Assembly (NCBI RefSeq): GCF_003463065.1
Contig: NZ_QSCM01000002.1
Span: forward strand, 152,752-216,751
Length of the DNA: 64,000 nucleotides
Reading direction: 5' to 3'
DNA from: Blautia sp. OF03-15BH
GTDB taxonomy: Bacteria; Bacillota; Clostridia; Lachnospirales; Lachnospiraceae
The position numbers were made by a program, and so were the translations under genes. The notes below the pieces were generated by a model. It was not told where the DNA came from. It did no database searches and saw nothing but the letters and a program-made list of their open reading frames with translations. Each line of letters begins with the position of its first letter. Position 1 is the first letter of the stretch. Positions 18,391 through 27,736 of this stretch are shown piece by piece.

Positions 18391-19161
18391 ATGAGCTTTT
18401 ATACAACCGCGATCGAGGGACTTCCGGGCATGCTTCTGAATGTGGATGACCCCATCGGAAATTTTAAGAGAAAGCGTTATCCGACAGCGTTCGAAGCTTA
18501 CTATGAACAGCATCTCGTTACGCTGGAGGCGCTGGAGAACGGATATCAGCAGGTGATCGATAAGGAACAGTATCTGGCAAATATGGCCGAGGCTGTAGCC
18601 GCTGCCGCAGAGGAAACTCTGATGCAGGAGAAAAAGAAAAACAAACGGGCCAACCTTCTGGTGGATTATAACCTTTCTCTGGTGGTCTATCTGTACCCGG
18701 CAGTACTGAAATACGAAGGAGAATCCGGAAAACCCTTCTCCGAAAAACTGGCAGCAGCTTGGAAAGAGCATTTCCCGGATACCAACGTATCTCCGGCGAC
18801 TTATGAGCAGATCAACGGTGGTTTCAAACGGAAGTTCTGTTATATCACCACAGCAGCCTGTACGACTCTCGGAAAACCGGATGACTGTTATGAGCTGAAC
18901 TGTTTCCGGAACTATCGTGATACTTATCTTTTGTCCACAGATGAGGGAGAAGCCATTGTGCAGGAATATTATGATATCGCTCCCACTATTGTGAAACATA
19001 TCAATAGAGATAAAAAGTGTAAAGAGATCTACGCTTCCATCTGGGAAGAGTATCTCGCTCCCTGTCTTCATCTCATTGAGGAAGACAGAAAGGAAGACTG
19101 CCAGGAACTTTACACCAGAATGGTGCGGAACCTGGAAAAAGAATATTTTTACAAAAACTGA
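18391..19161 (+). CDS. CFI-box-CTERM domain protein of unknown function
   Basis: 256 residues from ATG 18391, preceded by CAGGGAG; the frame extends to 18340 but that start has no ribosome binding site. The protein is mainly helical and soluble. Around residues 150-180 it has a cysteine-containing segment CYITTAACTTLGKPDDCYEL followed by LNCFRNYRD, which matches the CFI-box seen near the C-terminus of many otherwise unrelated Clostridial proteins. Function unknown; the Cys set could bind metal or be modified. It ends inside the 5' arm of its own terminator. Confidence 0.8.
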   Translation: MSFYTTAIEGLPGMLLNVDDPIGNFKRKRYPTAFEAYYEQHLVTLEALENGYQQVIDKEQYLANMAEAVAAAAEETLMQEKKKNKRANLLVDYNLSLVVYLYPAVLKYEGESGKPFSEKLAAAWKEHFPDTNVSPATYEQINGGFKRKFCYITTAACTTLGKPDDCYELNCFRNYRDTYLLSTDEGEAIVQEYYDIAPTIVKHINRDKKCKEIYASIWEEYLAPCLHLIEEDRKEDCQELYTRMVRNLEKEYFYKN

Positions 19162-19208
19162 CAGACAGTCCGTTTTCCCGAAAGGGAAAACGGACTGTCT
19201 GTTTCTTT
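19161..19208 (+). terminator. Rho-independent terminator after the CFI-box gene
   Basis: A perfect 19-bp stem closed by a GAAA loop, ending in TTCTTT. The 5' arm begins at the last base of the stop codon. Confidence 0.92.
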
Positions 19209-19272
19209 CATAAAAAACTCAATTCCGGCAATACTGTAAAAAAGACAGCAATGTCGGAAACGAGGTAAAAAG

Positions 19273-19941
19273 ATGACAGAGACAAAGCCAAAAGGAAAAA
19301 CAGAAAATGACAGAGAAAATCTCCGGGAATTCGGTGAGGTAAAAATGGAAGACCGAATCCATCTGATTTCTGTGATCGGAGAGATCGAGGGTCATGAATG
19401 TCTTTCTGCCAATACCAAAACAACAAAATACGAACATGTTCTTCCGCAGCTGGCAGCGATCGAGGACAGTGACGAAATCAAAGGCGTTCTGGTTCTCCTG
19501 AATACGGTGGGAGGTGATGTGGAAGCCGGGCTTGCAATTGCGGAAATGATTGCTTCTTTGAGTAAGCCCACCGTTTCTCTTGTATTGGGAGGCAGCCATT
19601 CCATCGGAGTTCCCATTGCCGTGTCTACCGATTATTCCTTTATTGTGGCCACAGGGACGATGGTGATCCACCCGGTCCGGATGAACGGGACGGTCATCGG
19701 AGCGCCGCAGACCTATGATTATTTCAAACAGATGCAGGACCGGATCCTGGGCTTTATCGCCGGTCACTGCAGTGCACGAAGAGAACGGCTGGAGGAACTG
19801 ATGCTGGATACCGGAATGCTCACGAAGGATCTGGGAACGATCCTTGTCGGAAAGCAGGCAGTGGAAGAAGGGATCATCGATCGTGTGGGCGGTATCCGGG
19901 ATGCCGTGGCAAAACTTCGGAAAATGATTTGTACATCTTGA
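19273..19941 (+). CDS. tepA: ClpP-like serine protease (TepA family)
   Basis: 222-residue ClpP-fold protein without signal peptide. The nucleophile Ser lies in GGSHSIGVPIA and the His in MVIHPVRMNG; the strand LLNTVGGDVEAGLAIAE before them is the oxyanion-hole region. In Bacillus tepA lies beside spoIIIE/ftsK; here only uppP intervenes, supporting the TepA assignment over housekeeping ClpP. Proposed roles include degradation of small exported or spore proteins. The first 15 residues are highly charged; an internal start at MEDRIHLISV is possible. Confidence 0.85.
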   Translation: MTETKPKGKTENDRENLREFGEVKMEDRIHLISVIGEIEGHECLSANTKTTKYEHVLPQLAAIEDSDEIKGVLVLLNTVGGDVEAGLAIAEMIASLSKPTVSLVLGGSHSIGVPIAVSTDYSFIVATGTMVIHPVRMNGTVIGAPQTYDYFKQMQDRILGFIAGHCSARRERLEELMLDTGMLTKDLGTILVGKQAVEEGIIDRVGGIRDAVAKLRKMICTS

Positions 19942-19957
19942 AAAAATATGCTATACT
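19929..19957 (+). promoter_or_regulatory. Sigma-A promoter of uppP, overlapping the end of tepA
   Basis: TTGTAC (19929-19934), 17-base spacer, TATACT (19952-19957). The -35 box lies in the last codons of tepA. The leader to uppP is about 140 bases and carries a dispersed repeat. Confidence 0.75.
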
Positions 19958-19989
19958 GAATCTATATGTCTGCCGGTTTCTTTTGATTT

Positions 19990-20037
19990 GAACGCAGATA
20001 AGCAAGTAGCGAAGCGGATTGCGAATGTCCGCTTTAC
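19990..20037 (+). repeat. Short copy of a dispersed hairpin repeat
   Basis: 48 bases identical at both ends to the element at 61868-62028 (GAACGCAGATAAGCA at the left, GCGAAGCGGATTGCGAATGT at the right) but lacking its central 110-120 bases. The right part folds into AAGCGGA/TCCGCTT with loop TTGCGAATG. It lies in the uppP leader. Confidence 0.75.
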
Positions 20038-20105
20038 AGAATGAAAAACGGAAGGAAGCCGGCAGTTGTGTTTCTGAACAAGGAAAGAGTCAAGGAGGAA
20101 CGGTT

Positions 20106-20981
20106 ATGTCATTGCTTCAGGCGATTTTTTTAGGAGTTGTACAGGGGATCACAGAATTTCTGCCTGTCAGCAGTTCCGGTCATCTGGCCATATTTCAGAA
20201 TATTTTCGGGATGCAGACGGACGGGGGACTGCTTTTTGATGTCTGCCTGCATATCGGAACACTGGCTGCAGTATTTATTGTTTACTGGAAGGATATCTTT
20301 AAGATGATACGGGAGTTTTTCTCCATGTGCGCAGATATCGCCGGTAATATCAAGATTTTTTACCGCAACCGCCGGTATAAGGAAGCATTCCGTTATCACC
20401 GGATTGTACATAACAATTACCGGAAATTTGTAGTCCTGGTGCTGGTATCCACCATTCCTACCGGCTTGATCGGCGTGGTCGGAAAGAATCTGATCAGCTT
20501 TGCCTCCACAACGCTGATCGTTCCCGGTGTCTGCCTGCTTCTGACAGGACTTCTGCTTCTGGTGGCGGACCACTGCAAGGATGGGAAAAAGATCCCGAAA
20601 GACATCAGCTACAGCAATGGTTTCCTGATCGGTATTGCCCAGGGCGTGGCAACACTTCCGGGACTTTCCCGGTCCGGAACGACCATTACAGCCTGCCTTT
20701 TAAGTGGTTTTGACCGGCGTTTTGCAGTAAAATATTCCTTTATCATGTCGATACCGGCAATCTTGGGAGCAGCAGTCCTGGAGCTGAAGGATATTGGAAC
20801 GGAAGTGATCTCCGGCGGTATGGTGGCAAACTGCGTGGCAGGAGCCATTGTGGCAGGAGTGGTGGGATATATCTGTATCCGTACCATGCTGGTCGTTGTG
20901 AGGAAGAAGAATTTCAAGGGCTTTTCCATTTACTGCTTTGCAGCAGGGATCCTTGCGATCATAGCCCATTTTATCGTATAA
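20106..20981 (+). CDS. uppP: Undecaprenyl-diphosphatase (bacitracin resistance protein)
   Basis: Integral membrane phosphatase that recycles the lipid carrier of cell-wall synthesis. 291 residues and about eight membrane helices. Both catalytic motifs are visible: GVVQGITEFLPVSSSGHL near the N-terminus and GIAQGVATLPGLSRSGTT near residue 180. ATG 20106 is chosen because AAGGAGG lies eight bases before it and the family starts here; the frame runs back to 20019 through the repeat without similarity. Confidence 0.96.
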   Translation: MSLLQAIFLGVVQGITEFLPVSSSGHLAIFQNIFGMQTDGGLLFDVCLHIGTLAAVFIVYWKDIFKMIREFFSMCADIAGNIKIFYRNRRYKEAFRYHRIVHNNYRKFVVLVLVSTIPTGLIGVVGKNLISFASTTLIVPGVCLLLTGLLLLVADHCKDGKKIPKDISYSNGFLIGIAQGVATLPGLSRSGTTITACLLSGFDRRFAVKYSFIMSIPAILGAAVLELKDIGTEVISGGMVANCVAGAIVAGVVGYICIRTMLVVVRKKNFKGFSIYCFAAGILAIIAHFIV

Positions 20982-21004
20982 GAAATTTGTAAGAGGAGAT
21001 ATTC

Positions 21005-24000
21005 ATGGCAGCAAAGAAAGAGACAGAAAACCAGAAAACGACAAACAAAAAGCAGACGGCGCCCAAACGGCCGTCTGCTTCTTCCGCAGGACGTGCTTCC
21101 GGTGCTTCCACATCGAAGGGTCGGCAGAATACGGGCAGCCGGAATACAGATAGAAAAAAGAACAATCATGTATTCAGCTTTCCGATCGCAGAAGAAGTGA
21201 CCCTTTGGGGCACACTGGCACTTTCTGTGATCCTGTTTATCAGCAATTTCGGGATCGGCGGTTTTGTTGGAGATGCTATCAGCCGGTTCTTTTTTGGTGT
21301 CTTCGGTTTTATGGCTTATCTTCTTCCGGTGATCCTTTTTCTGATGGTGGCTTTTCTTTTGAGCAACCGGAACAATCCGCTGGCATGGATGAAAGCTGCG
21401 GCAGTGATCCTTCTGGTGATCTGTGTCTGCACAGTAGTGGAACTCGGACTGAATTCTTATCAGGCAGACAGAAATTTTCTGGATTTTTATAAAGCCAGTG
21501 CGGTCAGCAGAAGCGGCGGCGGACTGGCCGGAGGCGTCCTCTGTACACTGGTCTGCCCGGCATTTGGTGTGGCAGGTGCTTATGTACTGGTGATCGTGAT
21601 CATGATCCTTTGTATGGTTCTGATCACAGAACGGTCTTTTTTTGAGGATTTTCGGAGAACCGGGAAAAAAGTTTATAAAAACATGTATGAAAATAACAGG
21701 GAAGAAGCAGCGATCCGTCGGGAACGGGCAGCGATCCGCGAGGAAAAGAGACGGATCATCCGTGAGGAACAACGGAAAATGCAGCGGGAACAGCTGGAAA
21801 AGGAAAAAGACCAGCTGAAGACCCTTCCGGAAACATTGCGTAGAAATCAGAAGGTCAGCGGTGTAGATCTGAATGGTCTTTCTCCCCGTACTATGCCGCT
21901 GGAGGAGGTACACGAGATCGTACCTCCGGTACCTAAGAAGCGCCCGGAAGTGGACGAGCCGAACCTCAAGGTTATGGATCATGCCATCAGCGGAAAGAAT
22001 TTTCAGGTTCCGCTGGAAGAACGGATCCCCAAGGTCAGTCCTGAACTGCCCTTTGTGGATAGAAGGTTCCCGGAACCGGAGATCCGGGAGGTGGAAGAAG
22101 AGGTGGCACCTGTCTCGATCCGTGAGCAGCGCCCAAGCTCCTTTGAGGAACAGCTCCGGATCAATGGCGAACTGGTTTCTTCCGCCAGAAATCAGTCGGA
22201 AAATCTGGAAGCAGAACCGGATCAGACCGAAGAATTTACGGAAGAACAGGAAGATTTTTACCGGCCTCTGAGCCAGCCTGTATTTTTACAGAAAGCGGAT
22301 GAAACAGAGGAGAGGAATCCTGAAGAGATTTTCCGGGAACGCTGGGGCGGATCGGACGAGACCGGACCGGGGCTTGATTTTGGGGATGATCCCTCCGATG
22401 AAGAAGAAATCCCGTCCGTTTATGAAGCAGATGCTGTTGAGACAGAGGATGCGGACATTGGCAGGAATACAGATCCGGAAGATGAACCGGAGCCCTTCTG
22501 TGATCCCGGAGATATGCAGGAGATCAGCGGTTATGAAATGGATGAGGCGGAGATTCCTGGTACGGAAACAGCTGCTGTTCAGCCGGAGCCCAGAAATGTG
22601 AAAGCTTCTTCACACTCCTCGGATGGTATTTTCAGAGAAGATAATTCGTTAAGACCTACCTCTGCGGGCGCAGTTTTTCAGGATGCACCGCCGGCACCGG
22701 GAGAAAAACAGTTCCGGAATCCGAAGTCCAGCCAGGAAGAACAACAGAAAAACCAGGAAACTGTGGCAAAGGAAATCGAAGCCTCCAGTCAGGTGGTGAA
22801 GAAGGAGTATGTCTTCCCGCCTCTTGATCTTTTAAGCAAGCCTAAAAGCAATCCTGCAGTCGGCAGGGATCAGGAGCTCCGTGAGACGGCAGCCAAGCTT
22901 CAGCAGACACTCCACAACTTTGGCGTCGGTGTACGCGTTACCAATGTAAGCTGCGGTCCTTCCGTTACCCGCTATGAGCTTACACCTGATCAGGGAGTGA
23001 AGGTCAGCCGGATTGTCAATCTTTCCGATGACATCAAGCTGAACCTGGCAGCTGCCGATATTCGTATCGAAGCGCCGATACCCGGAAAAGCTGCCGTCGG
23101 GATCGAAGTACCGAACAAAACAAACAGTCCGGTTCCCCTGAGAGAGCTGCTGGAGACCAAAGAGTTCAAGGAACATCCATCCAGCCTTGCTTTTGCAGCC
23201 GGAAAAGACATTGCCGGAAAACCGGTCGTTGCAGATATTGCCCGCATGCCGCATCTTCTGATCGCCGGTGCCACCGGTTCCGGTAAATCAGTCTGCATCA
23301 ATACCATTATCATGAGTCTGCTTTATAAGGCAAAGCCGGAAGATGTAAAACTCATCATGATCGACCCCAAGGTAGTGGAACTGAGCGTTTATAACGGAAT
23401 CCCGCATCTTCTGATCCCTGTCGTGACCGATCCGAAGAAAGCTTCCGGTGCCCTGAACTGGGCAGTGGCGGAAATGACCGGCCGTTATCAAAAATTTGCA
23501 GAATACAATGTCCGGGATCTGAAGGGCTATAATAAGAAGATCGATGCGATCAAAGACATTCCGGATCCCGATAAACCGGAAAAAATGCCTCAGATCGTGA
23601 TCATTGTCGATGAGCTGGCAGACCTTATGATGGTGGCTCCCGGAGAAGTGGAGGATGCCATCTGCCGACTGGCTCAGCTGGCCCGTGCGGCAGGAATCCA
23701 TCTGATCATTGCAACGCAGAGACCTTCCGTCAATGTCATCACCGGTCTTATCAAGGCAAATATGCCTTCCCGTATCGCTTTTTCCGTATCCTCCGGCGTG
23801 GATTCCCGTACGATCATCGATATGGTCGGAGCCGAAAAGCTTCTCGGAAAGGGAGACATGCTGTTCTATCCACAGGGCTATCAGAAGCCTGCCCGTGTGC
23901 AGGGGGCTTTTGTCTCCGATACAGAGGTCAGTGATGTGGTAGAATTCCTTACGCAGGAAAATGGTGTTTCCAAGGGAAGTGCCGATATCGAAAGTAAGAT

Positions 24001-24271
24001 CAGCCAGGCCCAGAGCGTAAGTGCCTCTGACAGTTCCGGTGAAAGTGACATCGATGAGTATTTTGAACGGGCAGGCCGTTTCATCATCGAGAAAGACAAA
24101 GCTTCGATCGGTATGCTGCAGCGTCTTCTGAAGATCGGCTTCAACCGTGCCGCCAGGATCATGGATCAGCTGGCCGACGCCGGCGTCGTCGGTCCGGAAG
24201 AAGGCACAAAGCCACGGAAAATCCTGATGTCCATGGAAGAATTTGAAGATTATATCGATAACTATGTATGA
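21005..24271 (+). CDS. ftsK: DNA translocase FtsK/SpoIIIE
   Basis: Membrane-anchored hexameric motor that pumps chromosomal DNA through the division or sporulation septum. The 1088 residues show a basic N-terminal tail, about four to five membrane helices (residues 60-215), a coiled-coil segment rich in Glu/Arg, a long acidic low-complexity linker (about 270-590), then the RecA-like motor with P-loop GATGSGKS near residue 760 and Walker B VIIVDELADLMM, and a C-terminal winged-helix gamma domain (about 1020-1088) ending FEDYIDNYV. SpoIIIE and FtsK cannot be separated by sequence alone here. AGAGGAG precedes the ATG. Confidence 0.95.
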   Translation: MAAKKETENQKTTNKKQTAPKRPSASSAGRASGASTSKGRQNTGSRNTDRKKNNHVFSFPIAEEVTLWGTLALSVILFISNFGIGGFVGDAISRFFFGVFGFMAYLLPVILFLMVAFLLSNRNNPLAWMKAAAVILLVICVCTVVELGLNSYQADRNFLDFYKASAVSRSGGGLAGGVLCTLVCPAFGVAGAYVLVIVIMILCMVLITERSFFEDFRRTGKKVYKNMYENNREEAAIRRERAAIREEKRRIIREEQRKMQREQLEKEKDQLKTLPETLRRNQKVSGVDLNGLSPRTMPLEEVHEIVPPVPKKRPEVDEPNLKVMDHAISGKNFQVPLEERIPKVSPELPFVDRRFPEPEIREVEEEVAPVSIREQRPSSFEEQLRINGELVSSARNQSENLEAEPDQTEEFTEEQEDFYRPLSQPVFLQKADETEERNPEEIFRERWGGSDETGPGLDFGDDPSDEEEIPSVYEADAVETEDADIGRNTDPEDEPEPFCDPGDMQEISGYEMDEAEIPGTETAAVQPEPRNVKASSHSSDGIFREDNSLRPTSAGAVFQDAPPAPGEKQFRNPKSSQEEQQKNQETVAKEIEASSQVVKKEYVFPPLDLLSKPKSNPAVGRDQELRETAAKLQQTLHNFGVGVRVTNVSCGPSVTRYELTPDQGVKVSRIVNLSDDIKLNLAAADIRIEAPIPGKAAVGIEVPNKTNSPVPLRELLETKEFKEHPSSLAFAAGKDIAGKPVVADIARMPHLLIAGATGSGKSVCINTIIMSLLYKAKPEDVKLIMIDPKVVELSVYNGIPHLLIPVVTDPKKASGALNWAVAEMTGRYQKFAEYNVRDLKGYNKKIDAIKDIPDPDKPEKMPQIVIIVDELADLMMVAPGEVEDAICRLAQLARAAGIHLIIATQRPSVNVITGLIKANMPSRIAFSVSSGVDSRTIIDMVGAEKLLGKGDMLFYPQGYQKPARVQGAFVSDTEVSDVVEFLTQENGVSKGSADIESKISQAQSVSASDSSGESDIDEYFERAGRFIIEKDKASIGMLQRLLKIGFNRAARIMDQLADAGVVGPEEGTKPRKILMSMEEFEDYIDNYV

Positions 24272-24300
24272 TTAATTGTACATTTTTGTTGATTAAAGTA

Positions 24301-24329
24301 TTGATATTTTTATGGCATTGCTTTATACT
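24301..24329 (+). promoter_or_regulatory. Sigma-A promoter of nfnAB
   Basis: TTGATA (24301-24306), 17-base spacer, TATACT (24324-24329). Confidence 0.8.
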
Positions 24330-24335
24330 TGTTGA

Positions 24336-24521
24336 GAGCGTAAAAAGTGCGCTATATGAAAGACAGTAGGATGCGTATATGCAAGTACAGTGAGGTATGT
24401 GCTGGCATATGCGTGTCACACAGGCCTTTTATCATAGAGAGGGACCTTTTATGGTTTCCCCTACCATTCTGTGCGGAGTTCTCTTCCGAGTCCCGCGCAA
24501 AATAAGAAGAGGAGGAGCATT
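24336..24521 (+). other. Structured 5' leader of nfnAB
   Basis: About 186 bases lie between the predicted start site and the nfnA ATG. A stem-loop forms at about 24371-24413 (GCG-T-ATATGC with GCATATGCG, inner AGTAC/GTGCT), and GGGACC can pair with GGT-TT-CCC at about 24442-24460. It matches no riboswitch class I recognise; a regulatory role is inference. Confidence 0.4.
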
Positions 24522-25409
24522 ATGTACAAAATCAGAAAAGCGGAAAAGCTTGCAAGCAACATTTACTCCATGGTTGTAGAAGCTCCGCGTGTTGCCGAGC
24601 ACTGTCTGCCCGGACAGTTCATTATCGCGAAGATGGATGAGGAGGGTGAAAGAATTCCCCTTACCATCTGTGACTATGACAGAGAAGAAGGAACCATCAC
24701 CATCGTATTTCAGCCCATCGGAGCTTCCACAGAGAAGTTTGCGACTCTGAAAACCGGTGATGCTTTTGAAGATTTTGTAGGTCCTCTGGGACGTCCGTCT
24801 GAGCTCTGCACGGATGATCTTGAGGAAGTGAAGAAACTGAAGCTTCTGTTTGTTGCCGGCGGTGTAGGTACTGCACCTGTATATCCTCAGGTAAAATGGC
24901 TTCATGAGCACGGAATTGATGCAGATGTGATCGTTGGTGCAAAGACAAAAGACCTGATCATTCTGGAGAAAGAGATGGAGGCAGTTGCCGGAAATCTCTA
25001 CATCACAACCGATGACGGTTCTTACGGAAGAAGCGGACTGGTAACCAAGGTGATCGAGGATCTGGTCGCAGAAGGAAAACAGTATGACCGCTGCATCGCC
25101 ATCGGACCGATGATCATGATGAAATTTGCCTGTCTGACCACCAAGAAGCTGAATATCCCCACCATCGTCAGCATGAACCCGATCATGGTAGACGGTACCG
25201 GTATGTGCGGTGCCTGTCGAGTTGCTGTAGGCGACGAGATCAAATTTGCCTGCGTAGACGGACCGGAGTTTGACGGTCATCTGATCGATTTCAATGCTGC
25301 CATGAAGAGACAGGCTATGTACAAGACAGAAGAAGGTCAGGCTCTTCTGAAACTGCGTGAGGGCGATACCCATCACGGCGGATGTGGAAATTGCGGAGGT
25401 GACAAATAA
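24522..25409 (+). CDS. nfnA: NADH-dependent ferredoxin:NADP+ oxidoreductase, small subunit
   Basis: Alpha subunit of the electron-bifurcating Nfn complex, which balances reduced ferredoxin, NADH and NADPH in anaerobes. 295 residues: an FAD-binding barrel (1-100), an NAD-binding Rossmann domain (about 105-215, FVAGGVGTAPVYPQ), and a [2Fe-2S] segment GTGMCGACRVAV followed by a Cys in IKFACVDG. The C-terminus has an additional HHGGCGNCGGDK. ATG 24522 follows GAGGAGGAG. The stop overlaps the nfnB ATG by one base (TAATG). Confidence 0.94.
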   Translation: MYKIRKAEKLASNIYSMVVEAPRVAEHCLPGQFIIAKMDEEGERIPLTICDYDREEGTITIVFQPIGASTEKFATLKTGDAFEDFVGPLGRPSELCTDDLEEVKKLKLLFVAGGVGTAPVYPQVKWLHEHGIDADVIVGAKTKDLIILEKEMEAVAGNLYITTDDGSYGRSGLVTKVIEDLVAEGKQYDRCIAIGPMIMMKFACLTTKKLNIPTIVSMNPIMVDGTGMCGACRVAVGDEIKFACVDGPEFDGHLIDFNAAMKRQAMYKTEEGQALLKLREGDTHHGGCGNCGGDK

Positions 25410-26797
25410 TGGCAGACGTATTAAAGAAGGTTCCTGTAAGAGAGCAGGCTCCGAAGGTTAGAGCAACAAATTTTGATGAAGTATGTCTTGGTTATAATAA
25501 AGAAGAGGCAATGGAAGAGGCCAGCCGCTGCCTGGGCTGTAAAAAAGCAAAATGTGTAGAGGGCTGCCCGGTAAGTATCCATATCCCGGATTTCATCCAT
25601 CAGGTAAAAGAAGGAAACTTCGAAGAAGCTTACCGCATCATTTCCGAATCCAGTGCACTTCCCGCTATCTGTGGCCGTGTCTGCCCGCAGGAGAGCCAGT
25701 GTGAGGGAAAATGTATCCGCGGCATCAAGGGCGAAGCAGTTTCCATCGGTAAACTGGAGCGTTTCGTAGCTGACTGGGCTCGTGAAAACGGCATCAAACC
25801 GTCTGCTCCGGCTGAGAAAAACGGCAAGAAAGTTGCTGTGATCGGTTCCGGTCCTTCCGGACTGACCTGTGCCGGCGATCTGGCTAAAATGGGTTACGAT
25901 GTAACCATCTTCGAGGCTCTTCACAAAGCCGGCGGTGTTCTGGTTTATGGTATTCCGGAGTTCCGTCTTCCGAAGAGTGCAGTTGTAGAGAAAGAGGTTG
26001 AGAACGTAAAGGCACTCGGCGTCAAGATCGAGACAAACGTGATCATCGGTAAATCCACCACTATCGACGAGCTGATGGACAAAGAGGGCTTTGAGGCTGT
26101 CTTCATCGGTTCCGGTGCCGGTCTTCCTATGTTTATGGGTATCCCGGGTGAGAACGCCAACGGTGTATTCTCTGCCAATGAGTTCCTGACCAGAAACAAC
26201 CTGATGAAAGCTTTCCGTGATGATTATGATACACCGATCGTACATGGCAAGAAAGTAGCCGTAGTCGGCGGCGGAAACGTAGCTATGGATGCTGCAAGAA
26301 CCGCTCTGCGTCTGGGCGCTGAAGTTCATATTATTTACCGTCGTAGTGAAGCAGAGCTGCCTGCCCGTGCAGAGGAAGTTCATCACGCAAAAGAAGAGGG
26401 CATCATTTTTGACCTTCTGACAAACCCGAAGGAAATCCTCGTTGACGAGAATGACTGGGTAAAAGGTATCCGCGTAGTGAAGATGGAGCTTGGCGAGCCG
26501 GATGCATCCGGAAGAAGACGTCCGGTAGAGATTCCGGGATCTGAGTATGAGATCGATGTCGATACCGTTATCATGTCCCTTGGTACTTCTCCGAACCCGC
26601 TGATCTCTTCCACAACCATCGGCCTGGATATCAATAAGAGAAAATGTATCATCGCTGATGAGGAGACTGGTAAGACCAGCAAAGACGGTGTATATGCCGG
26701 TGGAGATGCCGTAACCGGAGCTGCTACGGTCATCCTTGCAATGGGTGCCGGTAAAGCCGCTGCCAAAGGCATTGACGAGTTTCTGAAGAATAAATAA
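25409..26797 (+). CDS. nfnB: NADH-dependent ferredoxin:NADP+ oxidoreductase, large subunit (GltA-like)
   Basis: Beta subunit of Nfn, 462 residues, homologous to the small subunit of glutamate synthase. The N-terminal ferredoxin-like region has two Cys sets (CLGCKKAKCVEGCP and CGRVCPQESQCEGKC) for two [4Fe-4S] clusters. Two dinucleotide-binding folds follow (GSGPSGLTCAGDLA and GGGNVAMDAARTALRLG). Adjacent nfnA with no gltB large subunit argues for Nfn over glutamate synthase. A terminator follows. Confidence 0.94.
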   Translation: MADVLKKVPVREQAPKVRATNFDEVCLGYNKEEAMEEASRCLGCKKAKCVEGCPVSIHIPDFIHQVKEGNFEEAYRIISESSALPAICGRVCPQESQCEGKCIRGIKGEAVSIGKLERFVADWARENGIKPSAPAEKNGKKVAVIGSGPSGLTCAGDLAKMGYDVTIFEALHKAGGVLVYGIPEFRLPKSAVVEKEVENVKALGVKIETNVIIGKSTTIDELMDKEGFEAVFIGSGAGLPMFMGIPGENANGVFSANEFLTRNNLMKAFRDDYDTPIVHGKKVAVVGGGNVAMDAARTALRLGAEVHIIYRRSEAELPARAEEVHHAKEEGIIFDLLTNPKEILVDENDWVKGIRVVKMELGEPDASGRRRPVEIPGSEYEIDVDTVIMSLGTSPNPLISSTTIGLDINKRKCIIADEETGKTSKDGVYAGGDAVTGAATVILAMGAGKAAAKGIDEFLKNK

Positions 26798-26819
26798 TAA
26801 AAACAAGATTCTGTAAAAG

Positions 26820-26857
26820 ACAGGGTATATGGCGGCTGCGCTGTGTACCCTGTTTTT
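26820..26857 (+). terminator. Terminator of nfnAB
   Basis: ACAGGGTA pairs with TACCCTGT around an 18-base loop, followed by TTTTT. Confidence 0.8.
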
Positions 26858-26880
26858 GCAGTCAGAAAGGAGTGTTTTTT

Positions 26881-27177
26881 ATGGTAACGCATATCGTTAT
26901 GTGGAATTTTGACGCTTCCCTCACAGAGAAGACGAAGAAACAGGCTGCAGCCGAGATGAAAGAGAAGCTGGAAGCCTTAAAAGAGATCGTTCCTGGCGTT
27001 CTCTCCGTAAAAGTCATCACAGAGCCTCTGGTCTCCAGCACCAGAGACATTGCCCTTATCGGTGAATACGAGGACGAAGCTGCCTTAAAAACCTACGCCG
27101 GCCATCCGGAGCATGTGAAAGTTGTGGAGACGATTATCAAAAAGTACTGTACCGACCGTACGGCTTTTGATTTCTGA
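26881..27177 (+). CDS. Dabb-family (stress-responsive alpha/beta barrel) protein
   Basis: 98-residue single-domain dimeric alpha/beta barrel, starting VTHIVMWNF and containing the AYAGHPEHVKVVE-type end motif (here TYAGHPEHVKVVE) that defines the family. Biochemical role unknown in most bacteria. ATG 26881 follows AAAGGAG; a GTG at 26872 is too close to it. Confidence 0.88.
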   Translation: MVTHIVMWNFDASLTEKTKKQAAAEMKEKLEALKEIVPGVLSVKVITEPLVSSTRDIALIGEYEDEAALKTYAGHPEHVKVVETIIKKYCTDRTAFDF

Positions 27178-27194
27178 AAAAGGAACCCGGATCT

Positions 27195-27674
27195 ATGAAA
27201 ATAACTGTCCTCTGTGTGGGAAAAGTCAAAGAAAAATTTTTTACAGATGCGATCAAAGAATACAGCAAACGGCTGAGCCGTTACTGCAAGCTGGAAATTG
27301 TAGAAGTGGCAGATGAAAAGACACCGGATGGTGCCTCTGAACTGGTAGTCAGCCAGATCAAAGAAAAAGAAGCGGAGCGCATGGAAAAATATCTTCCGGA
27401 TTCGGCTTACGTCATTGCCCTTGCTATTGAAGGGAAAAAACTGACCAGCGAAAAACTGGCAGAGAAGATCGATTCTCTCGGGATCAGCGGAACAAGCCAC
27501 CTGGTCTTTCTGATCGGCGGTTCTCTGGGAATGAGTGACCGGCTTCTGAAACGGGCGGATTATCTGCTGAGTTTTTCAGATATGACCTTTCCCCATCAGC
27601 TTATGCGGGTGATCCTGTTGGAACAGATCTACCGGAGCTACCGGATCATCCACGGAGAACCTTACCACAAATGA
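27195..27674 (+). CDS. rlmH: 23S rRNA (pseudouridine-1915-N3) methyltransferase
   Basis: SPOUT-class trefoil methyltransferase acting on helix 69 of assembled ribosomes. 159 residues, family-typical. Visible landmarks are the N-terminal KITVLCVGKVKEKF, the SAM loop FLIGGSLGMSD, and the C-terminal LMRVILLEQIYRSYRIIHGEPYHK-like end (residues 136-159). Its stop lies in the 5' arm of a bidirectional terminator. Confidence 0.97.
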   Translation: MKITVLCVGKVKEKFFTDAIKEYSKRLSRYCKLEIVEVADEKTPDGASELVVSQIKEKEAERMEKYLPDSAYVIALAIEGKKLTSEKLAEKIDSLGISGTSHLVFLIGGSLGMSDRLLKRADYLLSFSDMTFPHQLMRVILLEQIYRSYRIIHGEPYHK

Positions 27675-27734
27675 ATGAAAAAGCGTCCATAAAGACAATC
27701 TGTGCGGTTGCCTGTGGACGCTTTTTTCATTCAT
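27672..27734. terminator. Bidirectional terminator between rlmH and the SNF transporter
   Basis: ATGAATGAAAAAGCGTCCA pairs with TGGACGC-TTTTTTCATTCAT over nearly 19 bp with an A-rich 5' arm and T-rich 3' arm, so it can end transcription from both sides. Confidence 0.9.
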
Positions 27735-27736
27735 TA

